Source of the DNA: JADJWR01 sp964509545
Lineage (GTDB): Bacteria > Pseudomonadota > Gammaproteobacteria > Burkholderiales > Burkholderiaceae_F
Assembly: GCA_964509545.1 (NCBI GenBank)
Contig: CAZDXQ010000033.1
Coordinates: 1 to 42,323 of the forward strand
Direction: 5' to 3'
Length of the DNA stretch: 42,323 bases
Shown: one piece after another, positions 26,010-33,612 of the stretch
How the letters are laid out: each line of letters starts with the position of its first letter
Numbering within the stretch: position 1 is the stretch's first letter
The notes under the pieces: generated by a model
Databases searched by the model: none
Told to the model about the DNA's origin: nothing
Seen by the model: only the letters and a program-made list of their open reading frames with translations
Made by a program: the position numbers and the translations under genes

Positions 26010-27902
26010 ATGCGAGTTTTGATCGATCACCTCGACGAGGTTTCATCGCGCATCAGCGCGATGAACCGAGAGGAAGCGCTTCATCTCCTCGAGGAACTGG
26101 CTTCGGCGCTGCGTTCTGCATTAGCGGCACCGGGTTCCGACGCCCATCGCCTGTTCGCGTCAGCGAAGAAAACGCTACACGGCCTGCCGGCCGACGTCGT
26201 CAGCGAGGCGCGCGTCGAGGCGCTGCTGCTGTCAGCCCAGTTCGCTTATGTCTCGGGCCAGCCTTTCTCGGGCCTGGAGCACGCCAGTGTCGCCGTCGAT
26301 TGCGCGCGGCGGACGCAGGACGCCTCGTCGCTGCGCAAGGCGCTGACGTTTCACGGCATCCTGCTCGCCGACACCGGAAACATCGCGACCGCGGTGGAGT
26401 CCTATGCGGAAGCACTCGATCTGGCCGAGCGGCTTCATGAATTGCAGGCAGAGGCTCCGGTATGGGTCAACCTCGGGACGGCGCTTGTTTACGCCGGGCA
26501 GTTGAACGAAGCGGTTGCGTGCTTCGAGCGCGTTGTGGCCCTTGCCGGTCAGGACCCCGCAATCGCGCCGAGAAAGCCCCTGGCGCTGGCCAATATCGCC
26601 GGCATCTGTCTGTATCTGGAGGATCACGCGAAGGGCCTGCGCAGCATCAAGGCGGCGATTGAGTGTGCCGGCGAACCGACCAACGCCACCGATCGCATGA
26701 ACCGCGTGCTGGCCGAATGCGCGTACACGCGGCTGCTGCTGGAAGTCGACAGCCTCGACCGGGCGAAAGAGCGCTGCGAGCTGGCCAAGCGCTACGCGCG
26801 CGAATCGAAATCGGAGCGCGCCGAACTGCAGGCGGCGCTCGCCGAGGGGCTGTGCGAGGTGCACGCGGGCCTGATCGATCTGGGCATCTCGCGCCTGTCG
26901 CAGGCGCTCGACCGGGCGCGAGTGGTGAAGTCGCACCTGCGCGACGCGCTGCTCTCCATGGTCAGGGCGCAGGAGGTGGCGGGCAAGCCGGACGTCGCGC
27001 TCGTTTACCTGCGCGAACTGATGATGCACACGAAGAAGACGCAGCAGGAAAACGCGCTGCGCCATCATCGCCTGCATCTGGAGAACCTCGCCCGGCAGCA
27101 ACAGGAGGCTTCCGAAGACACGGTGATGGAGCGTCACGAGCAGTCGCTGCGCGGCAAGCTGGCCGAGCAGGTGGCGCAGCAGGAACTGATGAAGTCGCGC
27201 ATCGAAATGCTCGAGCGGCTGGCGGTCACCGCCGAGCTGCGTGACGACTCCACCGGCGAGCACTCTTATCGCGTCGGCCGGCTTTCATCGCTGCTCGGCC
27301 AGGAATTCGGCTGCGACGACCAGACCTGTTTCATGCTCGATCTGGCCGCGCGGCTGCACGACATCGGCAAGATCGGCATTCCCGACGGCATCCTGCTGAA
27401 GCCCGACCGGCTGACCGAGGCCGAGCGCGAGATCATGAAGACGCACACCACGGTCGGTGCCGAGCTGCTGGCGCAGAGCGACATGCCGCACATGCAGATG
27501 GCCGAGGACATCGCCCGCTTTCACCACGAGTGGTGGGACGGCTCCGGCTACCCGAACGGCATCGGTGGTGCGGCGATCCCGATTGCAGCGCGCATCACGG
27601 CGCTGGCCGACGTCTTCGATGCGCTGACGCACCGCCGCCCGTACAAGGAACCGTGGCCGGTGGCGCGGGCGCTGGAGGAGATCGCCTACCTGAAGGGCCA
27701 CCAGTTCGACCCGGAACTGACTGATCTGTTCCTGGCGCTGATCCGCCGCCTGCAGCGCGAGGTCGGCGATCTCGACGAGTACCTCGGCGAGGCGGCGCGG
27801 GCATCGCCGTTCATCCGCGCGCGCGAGAAGATCGCCAGCACGCTGCGCCGCTCGGGTGGGCGCGACATCGGGCCGCGCTCGCGCCTCGATGCGCAGCGCT
27901 GA
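26010..27902 (+). CDS. TPR-repeat protein with HD-GYP output domain
   Basis: The 630-residue cytoplasmic protein has no signal peptide or membrane helix. Residues about 20-350 are helical TPR-like repeats (for example AVESYAEALDLAERLHELQA, VNLGTALVYAGQLNEAVACF, ANIAGICLYLEDHAKGLRSI). A coiled coil (about 345-405, rich in Q/E/R) links to an HD-GYP domain at about 415-590. The domain has His450-Asp451 in LHDIGKIGIPDGIL, His505-His506-Glu507 and the DGSGYP motif, so it should be an active c-di-GMP phosphodiesterase. The start is ATG 26010 or the in-frame ATG at 25980; neither has a strong ribosome binding site. It is divergent from the precursor gene and convergent with the ABC exporter. TPR bundles can bind short peptides, so it is a candidate receptor. 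Confidence 0.9.
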   Translation: MRVLIDHLDEVSSRISAMNREEALHLLEELASALRSALAAPGSDAHRLFASAKKTLHGLPADVVSEARVEALLLSAQFAYVSGQPFSGLEHASVAVDCARRTQDASSLRKALTFHGILLADTGNIATAVESYAEALDLAERLHELQAEAPVWVNLGTALVYAGQLNEAVACFERVVALAGQDPAIAPRKPLALANIAGICLYLEDHAKGLRSIKAAIECAGEPTNATDRMNRVLAECAYTRLLLEVDSLDRAKERCELAKRYARESKSERAELQAALAEGLCEVHAGLIDLGISRLSQALDRARVVKSHLRDALLSMVRAQEVAGKPDVALVYLRELMMHTKKTQQENALRHHRLHLENLARQQQEASEDTVMERHEQSLRGKLAEQVAQQELMKSRIEMLERLAVTAELRDDSTGEHSYRVGRLSSLLGQEFGCDDQTCFMLDLAARLHDIGKIGIPDGILLKPDRLTEAEREIMKTHTTVGAELLAQSDMPHMQMAEDIARFHHEWWDGSGYPNGIGGAAIPIAARITALADVFDALTHRRPYKEPWPVARALEEIAYLKGHQFDPELTDLFLALIRRLQREVGDLDEYLGEAARASPFIRAREKIASTLRRSGGRDIGPRSRLDAQR

Positions 27903-27975
27903 GTCAGGCAGAATGCGGTCCGCTCGCATGGACCTGAAGAGGACAACCGAGCGTCGTATCTGCCGGCGACGCGCG

Positions 27976-30066
27976 TCAGGCCGCCCCGAGGCGCACTGTG
28001 CGGTCGACCGCGCGCACGGTTTCCGGGCGGTGGCTGACGATGACGAGGCTGATGCCGAGTGCCTTCAGCCTTTCGGTGATTTCGCGTTCACGCGCCAGAT
28101 CGAGCTGGTCGAAGGCCTCGTCGAGAAACAGCACCTGCGGCCGGCGATACAGCGCGCGCGCCAGCAGCACGCGCTGCTTCTGCCCGCCCGACAGCGCCAC
28201 GCCGAGACTGCCGACGATCGTGTTGTACTGCATCGGCATTGATTCGATATCGTCGGCGATGCCGGCGAGCCGGGCGCAGTCGCGCACGCGCAGCGGGTCG
28301 TGCTGGGCGTCGAAGAAGCTGATGTTGTCCTCGAGCGTGCCGACGAAGAGCTGGTCGTCCTGCAGCACGACGCCGATGCGGCTGCGATAGGCCGCGCGGT
28401 CCCAGTCGCGCACGTCGCGGCCGGAATAGGTGAGCGTGCCTTCGCTGCGATCGAGCAGGCCGACCAGCACCTTGACCAGCGTCGTCTTGCCGGCTCCCGA
28501 AGGACCGACGATGGCCACCGTCTCGCCCGGCCGGACGGTGAAGTCGACGCCGCGGAAGGTGAAGCCTTCGATGCCGTAGGCAAAGCCGAGACCCTTGCCT
28601 TCGATCACCAGCGGCGCGGCGCTCGGCGTGAAGCTGGCCGTCGGCGTGCGCTCGGGCTCGGCCAGCGCGATGTCGGCGATGCGCTCGGCGTGCAGGTCGA
28701 GCATGCGGAACTCGATCGCCTTGTCGACCAGGTTGTTGATGCGGGTGATGAACAGCAGCTTGAAGGCGAGAAAGCCGAACAGCATGCCGACCGAGAAGCG
28801 CCCATCCATCACCAGCAGCGCCGCCAGCCAGATCACGGCCACGTTTTCGAGGCCGAAGATCAGGCCGTTGGCGGCGCGGTGGATGATCGCCAGGTTCTGC
28901 ACCTTGACGCCGGCGTTGGTGTGCTCGACCACCAGGTTCTGGTAGGCGACGCGCCGCTGCGTCTCGCGCAGGTTCAGCTTGATCGCCAGCATGCCGCGCA
29001 GCGTCTCGATGAAGTGCGTGTTCGACTTGGCCTCGTGCGCGATCTGCTCGTCAGCGGCGCGCCGCTGCGGCCCGTAGAAGATCCACCGCACTAGGCCGTA
29101 GGCCGCGGCGGCGCCGACGACGATGGCGGTCAGCAGCGGGCTGTACCAGAACATCACCGCCAGCGTCAGTGCCACCATGGCGCCGTCGATCAGCGTTTCG
29201 ACGAAGGCCAGCGTCAGCGTGCGCTGGATCGCGTCGACGCTCTTGAAGCGCGAGAAGATGTCGCCGATGTGCCGCTTCTCGAACCAGGCCAGCGGCAGCC
29301 GCAGCAGCTGGCCGAACAGCATGTCGAGCAGGCGCAGGTTCAGGTGCGTGGACAGGTACACGCCCAGCCAGGCGCGCACCGCGGTCGTGGCCACCTGCAT
29401 CAGCACCAGCAGCGAGAAACCCAGCCCGAGCAGGGTGAGCAGGTCGCGGTCGCGGCCGACGACCACCCGGTCGATCACCAGCTGCACGAAGAACGGCGAG
29501 GCGACGGCGAAGACCTCGAGCGCCAGCGACAGCAGCATCACCTGCGCGATCGTGCCGCCCATGCCGCCGGCCGCGGTCAGCAGCTGCCAGGCGGTGATGC
29601 GCTCACGTTCGTCGGTCCGGGCAAAGCCTTCGGCGGGCGAGAACTCCATCGCCACGCCCGTGTAGTGGCGCGAGGCCTCGTGGATCGGCAGCACGCGTTT
29701 GCCGCGCGCCGGATCGAGCACGGTGATCCGGCGGCGGTTGGCCTTCGTCAGGACGACGAAGTGGTTCATGTCCCAGTGCAGGATCGCCGGCAGGCGCAGC
29801 TTGCCGAGCAGCTGCAGCGGCGCCTGCACGCCGCGCGGCGACAGCTTCATCGACTGCGCGATGGCGGCGATATGCTGCAGCGTGACGCCCTTCATCGAAG
29901 GCGCCAGCCGCAGCCGCATCGCCGACAGGTCGGTGCGATGGCCGTGGTAGCTGGCGATCATCGCCACGCAGGCGATGCCGCACTCCGGCGCCTCCGACTG
30001 CAGGATCAGCGGGACATGTCTACGGAACAAGGTCAGGTTCCCGATGGGCGCATGCAGCGCCGGCAC
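27976..30066 (-). CDS. C39-peptidase-containing ABC exporter
   Basis: The 696-residue protein has three parts: a C39 peptidase (about residues 15-145), a six-helix exporter domain (about 165-440) and an ATPase (about 470-695). The peptidase triad looks intact: Gln23 and Cys29 in QSEAPECGIAC, His102 in NHFVVL and Asp118 in VLDPARG. The ATPase shows VGPSGAGKTT, ALSGGQKQRVLLARALY, LFLDEAFDQLD and VSHRPETV; the D-loop DQLD differs from the usual SALD/SHLD. Such transporters cut double-glycine leaders in the cytoplasm and export the core peptide. The start is GTG 30066 with CGGGAG upstream. It lies downstream of the HlyD gene, with a 39-bp gap. The likely substrate is the peptide at 25741-25887. 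Confidence 0.95.
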   Translation of the reverse strand: MPALHAPIGNLTLFRRHVPLILQSEAPECGIACVAMIASYHGHRTDLSAMRLRLAPSMKGVTLQHIAAIAQSMKLSPRGVQAPLQLLGKLRLPAILHWDMNHFVVLTKANRRRITVLDPARGKRVLPIHEASRHYTGVAMEFSPAEGFARTDERERITAWQLLTAAGGMGGTIAQVMLLSLALEVFAVASPFFVQLVIDRVVVGRDRDLLTLLGLGFSLLVLMQVATTAVRAWLGVYLSTHLNLRLLDMLFGQLLRLPLAWFEKRHIGDIFSRFKSVDAIQRTLTLAFVETLIDGAMVALTLAVMFWYSPLLTAIVVGAAAAYGLVRWIFYGPQRRAADEQIAHEAKSNTHFIETLRGMLAIKLNLRETQRRVAYQNLVVEHTNAGVKVQNLAIIHRAANGLIFGLENVAVIWLAALLVMDGRFSVGMLFGFLAFKLLFITRINNLVDKAIEFRMLDLHAERIADIALAEPERTPTASFTPSAAPLVIEGKGLGFAYGIEGFTFRGVDFTVRPGETVAIVGPSGAGKTTLVKVLVGLLDRSEGTLTYSGRDVRDWDRAAYRSRIGVVLQDDQLFVGTLEDNISFFDAQHDPLRVRDCARLAGIADDIESMPMQYNTIVGSLGVALSGGQKQRVLLARALYRRPQVLFLDEAFDQLDLAREREITERLKALGISLVIVSHRPETVRAVDRTVRLGAA

Positions 30067-30105
30067 GTCTCCCGTTCGTCGGTTCCGCAGCGGCCTGCCA
30101 TGCGG

Positions 30106-31374
30106 TCAGTGCAGCCTCCCGCGCAGTTCGAGGACGGGTTCGAAGATCCATTCGAAGACGGTGCGTTTCTCCAGCAGGATGTCGGCGTTGACCAGCATGC
30201 CGGGCCGCAGCGCGATCTGCTGGGTGCCGGCCGCCACGGTCTGCTGCTCGAGCTCGACATCGATGCGGTAGACGGGCTCGCGCACCGTCATTGGCCCGAC
30301 CTTCTCGCCAGGCGACCACACCGTGCGGCTGACGTTGTCGACCGTGCCGCGGTACTGGCCGAAGCGCTGGAAGGGAAACGCCTCGTAACGCAGCACCACC
30401 GCGTTGCCCGGCTGCACGAAGCCAACCGCCCGCGTCGGCACCAGCAGCTGCGCCTGCAGGCCGCCTCCGGCCGGCAGCACCGTGGCCAACGGCGCATCGG
30501 CGGCCAGAGACGCGCCGCGCGACACTGCGATGTTGGTGACCGTACCGGCGATCGGTGCGCGGATGATCGTTTCCTTCCTGGTCTCCTCCTGCACCAGGTT
30601 CTGCTGCAGCTGGCCCTTTTCGCGCGTCAGCTGGTCGAGCTGCTGCCGGGCGCGCAGGTCGACGGTGGGCAGGTCGCTCTGCGCACTGCGCAGGTCGCGT
30701 TCGATCGTCGCCCGGTTGCGGCGCAGGGTCTCCAGCTTGACCTGCTGGTCGAGCTGGTCGTTGCGCTTCGCGGTCAGTGCCGTGTCGGAGACGAACCCGT
30801 CCTTGACCAGCTGCTGCGTGCGCTGAAAATCCTCGCGCGACGAGGCCACGCGGGTCTGCTGCATGCGGATCTCGGCGTCGGCCTGCGCCAGTTCCTTCCT
30901 CAGGTCGTCGATGCGGCGGCGAAGCTGCTCCTTCTGCTGCTCGGCGAGCAGCCGGATGTTGTCCTTTTCCGCTTCGAGATTGGCCACGCGCAGCGACAGT
31001 TCGCGCTGCACCAGTTCGGTCGAGGTCGCCCCCGACGCCGTGCCCCGTTCCAGTGACAGGCGGGCGATCGGCGCCCCGGCGGCGACCTCGTCGCCTTCGC
31101 GCACCATCAGTTCGGCCAGGATGCCGGCCTCCGGCGCGAGGATCTGCGCCGCGCCCGCGTGCGGCGCGAGGAAGCCCTCGACCCGCTCGCGACGCGTGTA
31201 TTCGCCCCAGAACATGAAGCCGATGATCAGCGCGGCGAAGGCGATGGCAAGCAGCGTGAAGATCCAGGTCGGAACAGGCCGTGCGATCGACACCTCGCCC
31301 AGCAGCTTCTCGCGCTGGGCATCGATCGCTTCCTGCCGGAATAATCTGCGCCCCGGGGGCGGCGTCGTATCCAT
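30106..31374 (-). CDS. HlyD-family secretion adaptor
   Basis: The 422-residue membrane-fusion protein has a cytoplasmic N-terminus, one membrane helix (about residues 37-57, IFTLLAIAFAALIIGFMFWG), a biotinyl-lipoyl-like half (APEAGILAELMVREGDEVAA), a long coiled coil (about 120-260) and the second lipoyl half plus barrel (IIRAPIAGTVTNIAVSRG). It is of the type that accompanies peptidase-containing ABC exporters (CvaA/RaxA-like) and would link the inner-membrane exporter to an outer-membrane channel; no TolC-like gene is in the window. ATG 31374 has a weak ribosome binding site. It is first in the hlyD-ABC pair, and its promoter probably lies in the 174 bp downstream of selD. Confidence 0.93.
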   Translation of the reverse strand: MDTTPPPGRRLFRQEAIDAQREKLLGEVSIARPVPTWIFTLLAIAFAALIIGFMFWGEYTRRERVEGFLAPHAGAAQILAPEAGILAELMVREGDEVAAGAPIARLSLERGTASGATSTELVQRELSLRVANLEAEKDNIRLLAEQQKEQLRRRIDDLRKELAQADAEIRMQQTRVASSREDFQRTQQLVKDGFVSDTALTAKRNDQLDQQVKLETLRRNRATIERDLRSAQSDLPTVDLRARQQLDQLTREKGQLQQNLVQEETRKETIIRAPIAGTVTNIAVSRGASLAADAPLATVLPAGGGLQAQLLVPTRAVGFVQPGNAVVLRYEAFPFQRFGQYRGTVDNVSRTVWSPGEKVGPMTVREPVYRIDVELEQQTVAAGTQQIALRPGMLVNADILLEKRTVFEWIFEPVLELRGRLH

Positions 31375-31548
31375 GGGTGGCGCGATTATCCGTCAGCGAC
31401 CGTCGCTTTCCGCTCAGGCGTTGTCGATGCGCGACGCATTGCCCGGAACACGCGAGCCGATGCGCGTCGTCGCAGGGCCGTGGCGAGGTCGATTGTTGCG
31501 CCGATCCTCGCCGGTCCGGCCGCAGAACGACGATGCCGTGCTTTCCGC

Positions 31549-32598
31549 TCAGCCTTCGACCCGGATGCCCTGGCCCGCTTCGAGCCGGCCGATGATCGCG
31601 GCACGGTCGAAGCCCTCGGCGCGGAAGATCGACAGCACTTCGTCGGCCGCCGGCGGGGAGCAACTCACGAGCAGGCCGCCGGAAGTCTGCGGATCCGTCA
31701 GCAGGGCCTTGTGCAGGTCGGACACATCGACCAGCGTCACGTCCCTGCCGTAGCCGGCCCAGTTGCGGCCCGATGCCCCGGTGATGAAGCCGCCGGCGGC
31801 CAGCGCCTCGACATTCGGCAGCAGCGGTACGTCCTTAAGCGTCACGCGCGCCGCAAGGCGGCTGCCACGGCACAGCTCGTTCAGGTGGCCGAGCAACCCG
31901 AAGCCGGTGACATCGGTCATCGCGTGCACATCGGCAAGGTCGGCAAGGCGGCGGCCCGGCGTGTTCAGCCGCGTCGTATTGGCGATCATTTCGGCGTAGC
32001 CGGCCGCGTCCAGGGCATCCTTCTTCAGCGCCGCCGAGTAGATGCCGACGCCGAGCGGCTTGCCGAGGATCAGCACATCGCCCGCCTGCGCGGCGGAGTT
32101 CTTTTTCACCTGGCGCGGGTGCACGAGGCCGAGCGCGACCAGTCCGTAGATCGGCTCGACCGAGTCGATCGTGTGGCCGCCGGCGATCGGAATGCCGGCG
32201 GCCGAGCATACGGATTCGCCGCCTTCGACGATGCGACGGATCACCTCCACCGGCAACTGGTTGATCGGCATGCCGAGCAATGCCAGCGCCATGATCGGCG
32301 TGCCGCCCATTGCATAGACGTCGGAAATGGCATTGGTCGCGGCGATGCGGCCGAAGTCGTAAGGGTCGTCGACGATCGGCATGAAGAAGTCGGTGGTCGC
32401 AATCAGCGCCTGCTCGTCGTTCAGGCGGTAAACCGCGGCGTCATCCGACGTTTCGATGCCGACCAGCAGCTGCGGCGGCACCAGGCCCTGCGAGCCCTTC
32501 AGGATTTCGCCCAGCACGCCAGGGGCGATCTTGCAGCCGCAGCCGCCGCCATGCGAGAAGGAGGTCAGGCGCAGCTTCGGCGCTTCCGGGGCATTCAT
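31549..32598 (-). CDS. selD: Selenide, water dikinase (SelD/SenC)
   Basis: The 349-residue enzyme makes selenophosphate from selenide and ATP. The active-site segment SHGGGCGCKIAPGVL is intact with Cys20 and Lys23, equivalent to Cys17 and Lys20 of E. coli SelD; it is the Cys form rather than selenocysteine. Further family motifs are TTDFFMPIVDDPYDFGRIAA, AMGGTPIMALALLGMP, GGHTIDSVEPIYGL and DVTGFGLLGHL. Its ATG overlaps the senB stop (TGATG), so the two are coupled. No selA or selB is in the window. In sen loci the SelD homologue is called SenC and supplies selenophosphate to SenB. Confidence 0.96.
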   Translation of the reverse strand: MNAPEAPKLRLTSFSHGGGCGCKIAPGVLGEILKGSQGLVPPQLLVGIETSDDAAVYRLNDEQALIATTDFFMPIVDDPYDFGRIAATNAISDVYAMGGTPIMALALLGMPINQLPVEVIRRIVEGGESVCSAAGIPIAGGHTIDSVEPIYGLVALGLVHPRQVKKNSAAQAGDVLILGKPLGVGIYSAALKKDALDAAGYAEMIANTTRLNTPGRRLADLADVHAMTDVTGFGLLGHLNELCRGSRLAARVTLKDVPLLPNVEALAAGGFITGASGRNWAGYGRDVTLVDVSDLHKALLTDPQTSGGLLVSCSPPAADEVLSIFRAEGFDRAAIIGRLEAGQGIRVEG

Positions 32599-33581
32599 CA
32601 GGGTCTCCGCTTCGATCGCTGCAGACAATTATCCACAAGGCTCAGCAGGCCTGCCCGTTCGTGGCCGGGCGCGAACAGCGGGGCGCGCTGTTCGCAGCGC
32701 GCCTGTAGCCGGTGCAGGAACTCTGCCTGATGCGCCGAACGCAGCAGCAGGGCGCCCGCGGCCTCGACGTCGTTTTCGGTGAACAGTCCGGGATAGTGCT
32801 CGCCGAGCAGTCCGGCGTTGCCGTCGATGCCGCTGGCCAGAACCGCGGTGTGCGAGCGCACGGCCTCGATCACTGCCTGCGCGCCGCCCTCCATGTTCGA
32901 CGGGTGCAGCAGCAGGTGGCTGTTGCGGATGATTTGGCGGGCGCGCGGCCGCGGCAGTTCGCCGAGCCAGCGGTACCGCGGATCGCGAGCGGCCACCTGC
33001 GCCGCTTCGCGGCCGAGCGCCGGCTGCACGGCTGCGCCGACATGGTGGATGCGCAGCGGCAGATCGGCAGGCAGCCGGCGCAGTAGCGCCCAAACGAACT
33101 GCGGGTTCTTCTCGTCGCGCAGGTGGCCGACCACGGCCACCGCCAGGAGTCGTTGCGGCGGTCGGCCCGCAGACAGCTGGCGCGCCGATTGCAGGATCAC
33201 TTCGGCTTTGCTCCGTTCGGGGCGCGGCAGCCGGCGCGGCCCCAGTTCGTTGAGCACGACCAGGCGCGTGGCCAGCTCCAGCGAGCGGCGGGCTTCGCGA
33301 CTGACCGCGAGGTCGCGATACAGGTCTGTGCCGGTCAGCACGACGATCAGCGGCCGATCCGGATGCGCCGCCGCGAACTTCTGGATCGACTCCGCAGAGC
33401 GCCGCGCATGCAGCGCGATCAGCAGTTCGCAGGGCAACCCGCTCCACGATTGTTCGACCTGGACCCGGTATGCCCGGCCGAGGAAACGCGCCCAGCGCGA
33501 CGCCGTATGCCAGTTACCATTGTTCGCAGCCGCGAGATAGGGCGTGACGATCGTCACCCGCGGCCGGCCGACGTGCTTCAT
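32598..33581 (-). CDS. senB: Selenosugar synthase SenB (GT4-like)
   Basis: The 327-residue protein has a GT-B glycosyltransferase-like fold. It begins near VTIVTPYLAAANNGNWHTAS and RWARFLGR, followed by LLIALHARRSAESIQKFAAA and VVLTGTDLYRDL, which are characteristic of the TIGR04348-type SenB group. The C-terminal half holds HPSNMEGGAQAVIEA with the E-x7-E-like donor-binding region and SGIDGNAGLLG. SenB joins selenophosphate to a UDP-sugar to make a selenosugar. ATG 33581 gives the usual length; the frame is open upstream but antisense to senA. Its stop overlaps the selD/senC start. It is divergent from senA by only 31 bp. Confidence 0.93.
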   Translation of the reverse strand: MKHVGRPRVTIVTPYLAAANNGNWHTASRWARFLGRAYRVQVEQSWSGLPCELLIALHARRSAESIQKFAAAHPDRPLIVVLTGTDLYRDLAVSREARRSLELATRLVVLNELGPRRLPRPERSKAEVILQSARQLSAGRPPQRLLAVAVVGHLRDEKNPQFVWALLRRLPADLPLRIHHVGAAVQPALGREAAQVAARDPRYRWLGELPRPRARQIIRNSHLLLHPSNMEGGAQAVIEAVRSHTAVLASGIDGNAGLLGEHYPGLFTENDVEAAGALLLRSAHQAEFLHRLQARCEQRAPLFAPGHERAGLLSLVDNCLQRSKRRP

Positions 33582-33612
33582 CTGTGATTGGACACCACGG
33601 ACCGCAATCAGC

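Noticed and set aside
25888..26046. Longer 101-aa version of the small precursor
   Set aside because: It would run through the ATCGAT array and the divergent promoter region, whereas ATG 25887 has a good ribosome binding site.
31549..31551. selD TGA as a possible selenocysteine codon with readthrough
   Set aside because: SelD already has its full C-terminus and the Cys-form active site, and no selA, selB or SECIS-like context is visible.
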